Shown: positions 48,240 to 58,770 of the stretch, one piece after another
Numbering within the stretch: the stretch's first letter is position 1
How the letters are laid out: each line of letters begins with the position of its first letter
Source: Rhizomys pruinosus
Taxonomy: Eukaryota > Chordata > Mammalia > Rodentia > Spalacidae
Direction of reading: 5' to 3'
NCBI GenBank assembly: GCA_009823505.1
Contig: VZQC01005070.1
Span: forward strand, 1,716,357 to 1,780,356
DNA: 64,000 bases
The notes under the pieces: model-generated
Seen by the model: the letters and a program-made list of their open reading frames with translations, nothing else
Databases searched by the model: none
What the model was told of the DNA's origin: nothing
Position numbers and translations under genes: made by a program

Positions 48240-48748
48240 AGATTTTTTTGTTGCTGTGACAAACACCTAAGGGAACAACTTAGGGGGTTTACTTAGGGAC
48301 GTGATTCCAAAGGCTTTGAACATGGTCAGATGGTACCATTTGGTTTGGAGCTGTGGTGAGGCAGAGCTTCACTGTGGGAGAGTGTGTCAGTGAAGCTGCT
48401 CAGCTCCTGGAGGCCAGGAAGCAGAGAAAGTGTGACATCATGCTAGCAGGTTCCTCCCTTTGTCCTCTTCTGTTCAGTCAGTCTAGACTCTTAGCCTATT
48501 TGGATAGTGGAATCCACACTGAGGGTGAGTCTGCCTCTGCCTCTCCTCTGCCTCTGCCTCTGCCTCTGCCTCTGCCTCTGCCTCTGCCTCTGCCATCCAT
48601 TCATCCTTGGAAACACCCTCAGAGACAGAGACATACTAATCTCTCATGGCTTAGTACAATCTAGCTGACAAGATTAACTATCACAGCGAGCTAAGCCAGG
48701 GTACATAGCCATTTGGGGGCACATATACAAACTGTATAATACATTATT
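48240..48748 (-). mobile_element. MaLR-type solo LTR
   Basis: On the plus strand it begins TTTTTTGTTGCTGTGACAAA, then ACACCTAAGGG, contains GAGCTGTGGTGAGGCAGAGC and ends with TTTGGGGGCACATATACAAA. This is the complement of a MaLR/MT-like LTR. A (TCTGCC)n tract at 48530-48594 sits inside. Subfamily not determined. Confidence 0.6.
48530..48594 (+). repeat. (TCTGCC)n hexamer repeat
   Basis: About ten CTGCCT units with one CTCCT break. It creates a Pro/Leu-rich open frame that is not a gene. Confidence 0.95.
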
Positions 48749-48878
48749 TATTCAAACTGATTTGTCTTATAACAGTGAGTGTATATATTCTCCAAGAAAG
48801 TAAAAAGAAATATTAGTACTTACCCTTACTAATTCTAAATGAATAAAGAACAGAATAAGGCAATAAAAAACTGTCTAA

Positions 48879-49045
48879 GCCGGGTGTGGTGGCGCACACC
48901 TTTAATCCTAGCACTTGGGAGGCAGAGGCAGGCGGATCTTTGTGAGTTCAAGGCCAGCCTGGTCTACAGAGTAAATTCCAGGACAGCTGGGGCTATAGGG
49001 AGACCCTCTCTCGAAAAGACCAAACAAACAAACAAACAAACAAAC
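48879..49045 (+). repeat. Young B1 SINE
   Basis: Full length from GCCGGGTGTGGTGGCGCACA to GAGACCCTCTCTCGAAAAGA with a (CAAA)n tail. A 13-bp target-site duplication AAAAACTRTCTAA (48866-48878, 49046-49058) has one mismatch. Confidence 0.96.
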
Positions 49046-50295
49046 AAAAACTATCTAAAAGTATCATAGATATATAATCCCTCAGTATTACCATGTACTT
49101 TATTTATTTTAACCCTACATCATTGCAGTTAATGCTTAGTGTTACACATCTTCTTAGGGAAGGCAGCTGATTTGCTATCTTGTGCTTCTAAGCCTGTGTG
49201 CTATCTATGTGAAAGCAGAGTTACCTCTAAAAACACCTCTGAGCACGTAACCAGTTCTCAAGCTTCTAGCATCTGCCCGCACAAAGCCTGACTTCAGAAA
49301 CAGCATCTTTCCTTGCTTTCCAGTTGTCCTGATGTCTAAATGTATTCAGAATATAAAGAGTTCCATCATTGGCACCTTTTCCTATTTAGGAGTAGAAAGC
49401 AGCTACAATTGGAAGTTTTATCTATAAGGAACGAGTCTATTCTACTTTAGGCTCTCATAGTTTATTCCTTTTTGAAAGAAAGTACCAATTTGCCTCCATA
49501 TATCACCACTTCACCGTAAAACTGAAAACCACCCAATCAAGGTAACCTCCGTGAGCAAGCCAGCTAGGAATGGAAGTCATGAAAAAATATGGCTGGCATT
49601 TATATCCATTGCCACTCTTCTCCGAAACGGCTCAGTACATCTATTCACGCAGCAGCATTCTTGGATGCTAAGATTTTGGTATTGAGATGCACAATATGAC
49701 AATCAAATAATAGATCAAAACAGATTTTATAACACAACAGCATTTCAGCGGGACGCATGCTTCTTTCTGTGAAGGGACTCGCTATACTACAAGAGCAAAT
49801 GGGATGCAGTGGTCTCGTATTTCAGATCAGAGTACAAAAGTTTGCAATATATGTCAGGCTCGCCTCCTTACATGATACTTCCATCCAAAGAAACATGCAT
49901 CATATATCACTGCTGTGTGAAAAAAGATTATGAAGCCACATATGTAATGTAGCATTTTCTACTGAAATGAATTAATTTTAGTGGTACATTTAATTTATCC
50001 CAATGTATGCAAAAAGACAATAGCTTGAACATGTAATTAATATTTGTAAATTTATTAAGGGTCTCTTTTATATTTTTGTTTTCCATGCCAGTTTTTAAAG
50101 CCTATTCTGTATTGGACAGTTACAGTGCTTCTCATTTTGGTCTAATGGACTTCAAAGGTAGCCACTGGATATCCATGGAGCATAGGCAGGGTCCAGACAC
50201 TAAATTCATGTTTGAGTACAACATCACATTTCACCCCATTTCCATTTAACTATTAACTTCGCTTGACTTATTCACAGTCAGAGCCTAGATTCTTT

Positions 50296-50815
50296 CAATT
50301 TTTTTTTTATTTGGGGAATGTAAATTTCATACATGAGTATTATAATTATATCATTTCTTCCCATCCAAGTCTTTCCACATTTGTCTACTTTCTCTCAATG
50401 TCATGGTCTCATTTGTAATTATCATTGTTTTATTGTTTGATAGATATTTTATACACACACATACCCTATTGAGTCCTTTTACTGGTGCTCATAAGTACAA
50501 GTGTTTAGGGCTGACCACTTGGGAGTAGATAATCTGCCAGGGAACTCATCCCTGGAGAAAGCTGACTCTCATTCTATCAATAACCACTGATTGCTTGTGT
50601 TTCTTCATATTGGGATGGGACCTTGTGAAATATCCCCATCCACACTGGTACCATAACTGGTGTTTCCAGTGTGCAAGTGTCATTTACGCAACCATATTAT
50701 TGAAATTTCTCTGTCATTTCTAGAAGACACTATCTAGCAGCAGGTGCCCTGGTCCTCTGGCTCTTATAAGCTTTCCATCCCTCTTCTACTACATTCCCTG
50801 AGATGAGCTTAGATC
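50296..50815 (-). mobile_element. Rodent LINE-1 3' region, antisense
   Basis: GTTTAGGGCTGACCACTTGG, GGGAACTCATCCCTGGAGAA, TGGGATGGGACCTTGTGAAA, CATTTCTAGAAGACACTATC and CTGGTCCTCTGGCTCTTATA form a block very common in rodent genomes and attributed to an Lx-type L1. The exact subfamily is uncertain. Confidence 0.55.
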
Positions 50816-50819
50816 CTTC

Positions 50820-50900
50820 ATTCAAAATGCACAGAATATCTATGATGTTCCAGGCAGTGTTCCATGGGCCAGGGATAGTGATTAGACATGGAAAAATGCC
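50820..50900 (+). repeat. Possible LINE-2/MIR fragment
   Basis: ATGATGTTCCAGGCAGTGTT then CCATGGGCCAGGGATAGTGA resembles the CTATGTGCCAGGCACTGT motif of L2-class repeats. Confidence 0.4.
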
Positions 50901-51177
50901 CATTCCTCTAAAGTACAGTAAGTCCAAACATCATTTATCCAGAAAAGTCTGCCATGATCCCCAGTGAGACTGGTCCCTCTGGATGCTTGCACATCATACA
51001 CACCCATCTGACATGATTCTTGTAGCTTAAATTATTTATTTAGTGTCTACCTTCTTCAATGACTTCAAGATTCATGTTTTTCAAAACTACACCTCTCTTA
51101 ATCATTTGAGAATTCCCCAAACCTAACCAGCATGTCCAGTACCTGACACCCAGTAGTTGTGCATACATCCTCCTTGA

Positions 51178-51268
51178 ACATAAGGAAGGAAAGAGAGAAG
51201 TGAAGAGGAAGGGAAGAATGGAGAAAATGGAGAAATGGAGGACTGAGGGAGGGAGGATGAAGAATGAC
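51178..51268 (+). repeat. GA-rich low-complexity tract
   Basis: Purine-only stretches of AAGGAAGG, GAAGAGG and GGAGGG types. Confidence 0.85.
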
Positions 51269-51999
51269 GTGCTCTGGTGGAAGGTGAGATCACGTCGATC
51301 ATTAACTAAGTGGCAGAGCCAGAAACCATGATTTACCACTCTCTGCCTCATTTGTATGCAGTTGATTTTTTAACTCTTCTCAACTCCAGGGAATAGGCAG
51401 TATGTGGCTTGTATTTCATTGGGTCTTTTCCTGGACTTACTTCAACAATGTTTTAGTTCTAAATATGATCTAAAGATATGGTTGAAAGGGCTGTGTTTTT
51501 TATGGCCACTCCAATAAATTTTTTAAAAACTTTTATGTGAGGTTTATATTATACATATTCAGAAGAAGGTAGCTGGATTTTATTGTCACCCTTCCAAAGA
51601 TCAGAAGGTTACTATGTCTACACCTATGTCTAATTACAGAGATACATAGCAATTTTTCTCATTGTGACTTATTTATTGATTTTTCATAGTGATTAATTTC
51701 TTTGTAAATATATTAACAGTTTAATTTCTAGATTTTGACAGTGAGAATCTACCCATATCATGCATTGGGAGAACATCAGAAGTTACTGTACATGAATATG
51801 CCTATATATCGTGTAAGGTCTTAAGGATAACTTTAATTTGGTCTTTCGTATTTAATTCATGGATTGTTGCAATTTTGGGAGAAGTCAGTGGGAATTTTTG
51901 CTTTCTTTTGCTTACTGTCTTCAAACATATATCATAAGCAGGAATTAATAAATTAGTTGTTTTCAAATTTATACTTTGATCAAGAAGAGTGAAATACCT

Positions 52000-52140
52000 G
52001 CAAGGCATGATCACCCACAACTTTAATCCAGCTACTTAAGAGGCAAAGTCTCACATGTATTTTTGAGTCTGAGGCCAGCCTGGTCTACATAGCAAGTTCC
52101 AGGCCAGGGCTATATACAAGAACCCCATCTCAAGAAAAAG
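52000..52140 (+). repeat. B1 SINE, old
   Basis: TTAATCCAGCTACTTAAGAG, GAGGCCAGCCTGGTCTACAT, CAGGCCAGGGCTATATACAA, CCCATCTCAAGAAAAAG. A second copy is at about 56520-56660. Confidence 0.8.
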
Positions 52141-52232
52141 AAGAAAGAAAATAAAGAAGGAAGGAAGGAAGGAAGGGAGGAAGGGAGGGAGGGAGGAAGG
52201 GAGGAAGGGAGGAAAGGAGGAAGGGAAGAAGG
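52141..52232 (+). repeat. (GGAA)n / (GGGA)n tract
   Basis: Grew from the A-rich tail of the B1. The corresponding tract in copy 2 (56660-56772) has a different unit arrangement. Confidence 0.95.
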
Positions 52233-52346
52233 AAAACTGTGTAAAATGTCTGGTGCTGCATACTAGATTTTTGAAACCTTTCCTCCAAATCTGTAATTTA
52301 CAGATTCTTTCACGTAGTCCTGAATTCAGCTAAGTTTGTCAGTTCT

Positions 52347-52576
52347 TTTTAAAAAATTTTTATTTATTTATTTTTATGTGTACGAATGTACTGTCTGCAT
52401 GTAGGTTTGTGCACCCGTGTCCTGAAATGCCTTGGAGGTCAGAAGAGGTTGTTGAATTCCCCTGGAACTGGATTTAAAGACAGTTCTCAGCTGCCATGTG
52501 GGTGCTGGGGATTGAACCCGGGTCCCTCTGCAAGAGCAGTTGGCGCTATTAACCGCTAGGCCATCTCTCCAGTCCC
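52347..52576 (-). repeat. B2-type SINE
   Basis: Reverse orientation with a perfect 15-bp target-site duplication AAGTTTGTCAGTTCT (52332-52346, 52577-52591). TGTACTGTCTGCATGTAGGT, GAATTCCCCTGGAACTGGAT, GCTAGGCCATCTCTCCAG. Confidence 0.95.
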
Positions 52577-53040
52577 AAGTTTGTCAGTTCTAACACTCTT
52601 TAGAATTCTATTCTACTGTAGCCCCCCAGCACTATGCACAGACAGCATCCATGGGCATCCTACTATGAACAGGTCTGGAGCTGCCCAGGCTGCAGGGACT
52701 TGGGCCATACACTGAAAACCCCTGGCTGCTTCTTCATGAATATAGTAGCCATTCAGATTTTATTGACACCATATTCATAGTAGGATGCCCTTCCCCAGAT
52801 AAACCAAATCAAAGAATCCAGGTGTGGTGCCTGGATTATCCCTTCCAGGAGATTCTGGTATTCAGTGGAGTTTAAGAACTACTGCTACTAGGTGACTTCT
52901 TGATCTGAGCCTGGTTGAGGTATTATCAAAGATTTTTTAAAGTGAGTTAGTTCAAGTTTGGAAGCTGAATGTGATGCCATGGCAGAGAAGCATATTTAGA
53001 TATATGGAATGCACACTAAAAAAAAATAAAAATATATATA

Positions 53041-53956
53041 TATATCTCAGTTTCCCTCTCTCCCTTTCTCTTTTTTTTTTTTTTTTCTTTTTTTCGCTTG
53101 TCTTCTTCGTTCTTTGTCTTTCTTCCTTCCTTCCTCTGTGTCCATCTTTCCCCCTTCCCTTTCCCTCTTCCCCTTGCCTCCTCTCTTCTCTTCTTCTCGT
53201 GGGTGGTTTTGGCTCCCCGGCCTCTCGGGACGTCTCTCGGTTGTTCCGTGTTGCCGGCGCCCGTTTTGTCCTTCGTTTTCTTCCTTTCTTCTCCCCTTTC
53301 CCGTCCACTGCCCCCTCTTCTTTTCCTTTCCGTTTCCCTTTTTCTCTCCCCTTCGCTCCCTTTCTCCCTCATTCTTTGTCACTTCTGCTCCCTCTGTTTC
53401 CCCCGATGCCCCTTCTTTTTTTCCCCTCTCCTCCCTTTTGCCTTTTCCGGCCTCTCCTCCCTCCCCCCCTTTTTTCCTCCCCCCTCCCCCTCCCCTTTCT
53501 TTCTTTCCCTCTTTTTCTATTTTCCCCTTTCCCCCCCTCTTCCCCGTCCCCCCCCGCTTTTTTTCTTCTTTTTCTCCTCCCCTTTTTTCTTCTCTTCCTT
53601 CCCCTCCCTTTCCCCTTCCTTCTCCCCCTCTCCCCTCTTTTTCCCTCCCTCCCTTTCTTTTTTTTTTTTTTTTTTTTTTGTATTGTTTTCTCTGTCTCTG
53701 TGTCTCCCCCCCACCCCTGTGCTTTCTCCTCCTTCTCCCCTTTTGCGTACTTCCCTCTCCACCTTCCTCCTTTTCCCCTTATCCCCCCCCCCCCCTCCTC
53801 CTTCTCCCTCTGCCTCCGTCCTCCCCTCTCCCTTGTGTGCCGGCCCGCCCCTCACCCCAACGCTCCTCTTTGTGGTTCCCCCCCTGCTCTTTCTTCCTTT
53901 TCCCAGTCCGCGGTGAACCTTCTGCCTTCCGTATCTGTTGTTCTGTTCCTCGCAGG
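53041..53956. other. Pyrimidine-rich stretch of doubtful origin
   Basis: About 900 nt of C/T on the plus strand with scattered CpG and G, many homopolymers, a 22-T run near 53660 and C runs near 53785. It joins copy 1 without a clear boundary. Three overlapping frames remain open for up to 354 codons only because CT-rich sequence lacks stops; their products are Pro/Phe/Ser/Leu strings. I regard it as low-quality sequence over a real CT-rich microsatellite or as artefact. Confidence 0.7.
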
Positions 53957-54590
53957 GGGGGGGGGGGGGGGCCAAAAGGTGGAGGGAGAGTGGAAAAGGG
54001 AAGAAAACCCAGGGAGAAAGGCACCTGCATGCTAGGAGCCAGGCGGGGGCCCCCTGGTGGAAGGGAAAGGGGAAAATAGGGAAGCCGGAGAAATGCTGAA
54101 AGAGAAGGGGAAGATAATAAGGAGTGAGGGGAGGCATGGGAAGAAAGGGGGAGGAAGGGCGAGAGGGAGGAGCAGGGGAACAGGAAAATGAAGAGTGGGC
54201 AAAGTGGGGGCGAGGACTGGTGAAAGAAGGCGCGAAAGCCAGCTCGGCATGGGAAACTGTTCCCGCTGTCCCAAGCATTCCGCGGGACACGTGAAGGGAG
54301 TAAAGGGCTTTTAAAACTGATGAGAAACCTCAGTTTGGCGAACCCAGAGGACCGAGACAATCAAGTTGGCAGGGGGTTGGCAAAAAGAGAAACATAGCAT
54401 GCGCGGGACACAGCGAAACACTACGGGAAACAAAAAGGAAAGGCAACGGGCGAAGTTGGGACGGGGAGAAAGGGGGAGAGTGTGAAACATAGGACCGGCT
54501 GGAGGGTTCCGGCCGGGACAAGAATAAGGCGGTAGAGAGGGGGTCGGCAGGGAGAGTGGGAAAGGATCAGGCGGGGAAAATAAAAAAAAC
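53957..54590. other. Purine-rich stretch starting with an 18-G run, doubtful origin
   Basis: The strand bias flips abruptly from C/T to G/A at a run of 18 G (about 53957-53974). This is the expected appearance of a foldback point, since what follows downstream is the complement of copy 1. Base-by-base complementarity with 53041-53956 is not obvious by eye. Confidence 0.6.
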
Positions 54591-55593
54591 AAAGGATAGA
54601 TATATCGTATAGTAGGAGATATGAGTGGTGTGCGTGCATGGCCCGGATCGAAAGATGCTGTTCTCTGCCGGGCAGCCACAGGCAGCCTCCAAACTTGACT
54701 TTAACTGCACTTGAAAATCATCTTTGATGAATTTACCTAACAGTCTAGATCACGGACGTCACTAGTAGCCAGTAGTTCTTAAACGCCATAATACACAGAA
54801 TCTTCTGGAAGGTGATAAATCCAGGACTACACCTTGAATTCTTTCTGATTTGGTTTATCTGGCGGGAACGGGATACCTACTATGAATTAGTGAGGCTGTC
54901 AATCAAATCTGACTGGCTACTTCTCGACGAAGGAAGGCCGGGGTTTCAGTTGTATGGCCCATAGCCCTGCATGCCTGGGCAGTCGGACTGTTTCATGTAG
55001 TATGGCCCATGGATTCTTTTCTGTGCTAGTGCTTTGGGGGCTACCGTAGATATAGAATGCTTAACGAGTGTAGAACTTATCAGAACTTCGGGATCCTGGC
55101 GATCTGCCTAGCGGCTTCATCAGCTCCACTTGCTCTTGTCGCTGGACTCCGGGTTCACGTCCGCCAGCAACGCTACATGGCAGTTGCGCAACTGTTTTAC
55201 CTTCCCCGTTTCCAGGGGAATTCCACAACCTCTTCACCTCCAAGGCCTTTCAGTGGCCACGGGTGCCAAACTACCAGTGAAGATAGTACATGCGTACACA
55301 TAAAGAAATAAATGAAGATAAAAGTTTTTGAAAAGAAGAACTGACAACTTAGCTGAAGTCGGACTACGTCGAAAGAAGCTGTATAGAGTGTCACTATGTG
55401 GGGAAAGCGTTGTTCCAAATTTAATCTCGTATGCACGCACCAGACCAGTTTACACAGTTTTCTCTTCTTCCCTTCTCCTTTTCCTCCCTTCCTCCTTCTT
55501 CCCTCGCTCCCGCTTCCCTCCCTTGATCTTCCTTCCTTTCCTTCCTTCCTTCCTTCCTCCTTCCTTCCTTCTTTTATTTCTTTTCTTTTTCTT

Positions 55594-55645
<52 letters not shown>

Positions 55646-56060
55646 CCAGGCTGGCCTCCGACTCCAAAACGCCATGCCGAACTTTGCCTCGACGTAGCTG
55701 GATTAACGTTGTGGGTGATTCCTGCCTTGCGGTATTCACTCTTCTTGATCACCGTTATACACTTTGAAACACAACGTAATGTTTAATTCCATGCTTTATG
55801 ATATATGTTTGAAGCCAGTACGCAAAGGAAGCCACTCTTCCCACGCACTTCTCCCACAATGCAACATCCATGACTTACTCCGAAGACCCAACTTACAGTC
55901 TTCCTTCAGACTTACCGCGCCTCGGCATATTAGACAGTACATTGATGTTCTCCAAGCATGGCTATGGGTATTTGATAGATTCCACTGTTCGAGATCTTAG
56001 AATTAACACTGTTAATTATATTCTTTACAAAAGCCATTAAGATCACTCTTTCCACTCCGC
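54590..56060 (-). repeat. Noisy inverted copy of 51690-53050
   Basis: Read on the plus strand it is the reverse complement of copy 1, in order. CAGCCTCCAAACTTGA (54683-54698), TAGTTCTTAAAC (54773-54784), GATTTGGTTTATCTGG (54847-54862), CTGCCTAGCGG (55103-55113), TTCCAGGGGAATTC (55209-55222), AGACCAGGCTGGCCTC (55643-55658) and TGATATATGTTTGAAG (55799-55814) anchor the alignment. Between anchors there are frequent single-base substitutions and indels. About 45 T (from 55595) replace a stretch of the B1. It extends roughly 80 bp past the start of copy 1. Confidence 0.9.
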
Positions 56061-56290
56061 CCTCTTCCCCCTTCGTCCCCTTTTCTCTTCTCTTTTTTTT
56101 CCTTTTCTCCCCCTCTTTCTCTCTCCTTCCCCCCCTTCTCTCTTCCTTTTTTTTTCCCTCCCCCGCCCTCTTCCCCTCGCCCTCCGCCCCCCCCCCTCCT
56201 TCCCTTCCCCCCCTTTTTTTTTTCCTTCCCTCCCCCCCCTCCCGCTCTTCCCGCTCCTTCTCCTCGAGTCTTCATCTGTTTTCCTTCCCT
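56061..56290. other. Pyrimidine-rich low-quality stretch before copy 2
   Basis: C/T homopolymer-rich sequence resembling 53041-53956, running straight into GAACATCAGA, the first bases of copy 2. Confidence 0.65.
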
Positions 56291-57563
56291 GAACATCAGA
56301 TGTTACTGTACATGAATATGCCTATATATCGTGTAAGGTCTTAAGGATAACTTTAATTTGGTCTTTCGTATTTAATTCATGGATTGTTGCAATTTTGGGA
56401 GAAGTCAGTGGGAATTTTTGCTTTCTTTTGCTTACTGTCTTCAAACATATATCATAAGCAGGAATTAATAAATTAGTTGTTTTCAAATTTATACTTTGAT
56501 CAAGAAGAGTGAAATACCTGCAAGGCATGATCACCCACAACTTTAATCCAGCTACTTAAGAGGCAAAGTCTCGCATGTATTTTTGAGTCTGAGGCCAGCC
56601 TGGTCTACATGCAGTTCCAGGCCAGGGCTATATACAAGAACCCCATCTCAAGAAAAAGAAGAAAGAAAATAAGAAGGAAGGAAGAGGAAGGAAGGCAGGA
56701 AGGAAGGAAGGAAGGAAGGAAGGACGGGAGGGAGGAGGAAGAAAAAAGGAGGGAAAGGAGGAGGAAGAAGGATAAACTGTTGTAAATGTCTGGTTGCTGC
56801 ATACTAGATTTTTGAAACCTTTCCTCCAAATCTGTAATTTACAGATTCTTTCACGTAGTCCTGAATTCAGCTAGTTTTCAGTTCTTTTTAAAAATTTTTA
56901 TTTATTTATTTTATTGTGACGAATGTACTGTCTGCATGTAGGTTTGGCACCGTGTTGCGTGAATGAAGCCTGTGGAGGTCAGAAGAGGTTTTGAATTCCC
57001 CTGAACTGGTATTTAACGCAGATTCTCAGCTGCCTTGTGGGTGTGGGATTGAACCGGGTCCCTCTGCAAGAGCAGTTGGCGCTATTAACCGGCTAGGCCA
57101 TCTCTCCGTCCCAAGTTTGTCAGTTCTAACACTCTTTAGAATTCTATTCTACTGTAGCCCCCCAGCACTATGCACAGACAGCATCCATGGGCATCCTACT
57201 ATGAACAGGTCTGGAGCTGCCCAGGCTGCAGGGACTTGGGCCATACACTGAAAACCCCTGGCTGCTTCTTCATGAATATAGTAGCCATTCAGATTTTATT
57301 GACACCATATTCATAGTAGGATGCCCTTCCCCAGATAAACCAAATCAAAGAATCCAGGTGTGGTGCCTGGATTATCCCTTCCAGGAGATTCTGGTATTCA
57401 GTGGAGTTTAAGAACTACTGCTACTAGGTGACTTCTTGATCTGAGCCTGGTTGAGGTATTATCAAAGATTTTTTAAAGTGAGTTAGTTCAAGTTTGGAAG
57501 CTGGATGTGATGCCATGGCAGAGAGAAGCATATTTTGATATATGGAATGCACACTAAAAAAAA
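56291..57563 (+). repeat. Direct copy 2 of the duplicated segment
   Basis: 56291-56610 matches copy 1 at a constant offset of 4520 with two mismatches that I can see. 56611-57103 carries many one-base indels, including within the B1, GGAA tract and B2. From 57104 to about 57530 it is again essentially identical, then diverges at the A/TA tract at 57556-57600, where ordinary intron resumes. Confidence 0.95.
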
Positions 57564-58559
57564 TATCTATATATTATATATAATCATATATACTTTTTTT
57601 TTTTTTTTTTACAAAGCACTATACTTTAAAAAAAATCTCAAAAAAATCTATCACATTTTATTGTAAAGGAGGAAATAAATCACTTGGTACTATTTTAAAA
57701 CTACAAATTTCTCAGTAAAATTCCAAGTTGTTCTTTCAGTTTTTGTTTACAGTATTTTTAGATCTCCCTCTGCATGCTATGTTTTCTTTTAGACACACTG
57801 CCAACTTTTGTATCTGTCATCTGGTTTTCGAAAATTAGGTTTCTCATCATTTTTAAAGCATTTCTCCATTTCAGTTGTCACGCTGATGCTTGGTACATCT
57901 GGAAGTTCCCATGAAGAGATGGATTTAGAGCCTTCATTTCAAAGCATAGCAAACAATTACCAATATTTAATTTCATGTTCCTTCAGAATCCATTAGAAAT
58001 TCTACAACCTTTCTTCCATGCCTACCTCTAAATTAAATTTTATATTAAAAGGCTAGATTCTAGAATTTCTCAGGCTTCACGTTTTCAAATTTAAATTCAA
58101 AAGGGGGAGAAAAGAATGATACGGAATGAAGTGATTTATCCCTGGGGTTTCTTCCTTGTAACTAGAAGATAAACTGGGGGGAAAAAAAAAAACACAGGAG
58201 GAAGGAAAGGAAAAAGTAGCTGAGTCAGACAGGGATTCACCTCTTACTTGTTAGGAGATTATACATTCCTTTGATGTTTCTCAAACACTAGTTGCTTATT
58301 TATTTATTTATTTTCCTCCCACACAAATGTGCTCTTGATTACTTGGATCTTGTTCTAGCTGCTTCTTTTTTTTTTTTTTTTAATTACTGGACAGTCTTAA
58401 CATTGATATGGTTCTCAAAAAGTTTTGAACAAGAGGCTTCTCCCATGCCAAATCTATAGTAGGACCTCAGAAAGCTAAGCCATAGCTCCTATAGAACTGT
58501 ACAGCTCTACCAGTACTGGAGATGGTAGTAAAGAGTTTGCAAACTGGGGAGGGAATTGC

Positions 58560-58770
58560 TTAGTAATAAATTCAGCTCCTTATTATGTGCTGAATGACTT
58601 TGAACAATCTTTATATCTCTAGTTGTTTGAGCTTTCTCATTCATCAAGAGTGAAAACACGTTTGTTTATTTCTTGGATTGTTGTTTGAGAGGAACAAATA
58701 AGACGGTTTAGCATGGTACCTAATACATAATATCAAATATTTATTGACATTACATTATTGATAATATTTT
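58560..58770 (+). repeat. MIR SINE
   Basis: GCTGAATGACTTTGAACAAT, TGAGCTTTCTCATTCATCAA, GAGAGGAACAAATAAGACGG, GCATGGTACCTAATACATAA, AATATTTATTGACATTA follows MIR from core to 3' end. Confidence 0.7.

Larger units (their letters stand above)
51771..53028 (+). repeat. Direct copy 1 of a 1.26-kb duplicated intronic segment
   Basis: Starts GAACATCAGAAGTTACTG and ends ATGCACACTAAAAAAAA. It contains, in order, an old B1 (52000-52140), a GGAA tract (52141-52232), a B2 (52347-52576) and about 450 bp of mostly unique sequence that may include a decayed MER5-like remnant (52740-52905). Sequence quality looks normal. The same unit recurs at 56291-57563 (direct) and about 54590-56060 (inverted, noisy). 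Confidence 0.95.

Noticed and set aside
52971..54360. Open frames of 354, 321, 272, 257 and 193 codons on both strands
   Set aside because: They lie in C/T-rich or G/A-rich low-complexity sequence where stop codons are rare, encode Pro/Phe/Ser/Leu or Glu/Lys/Arg/Gly strings, overlap each other in several frames, and sit in a probable assembly artefact.
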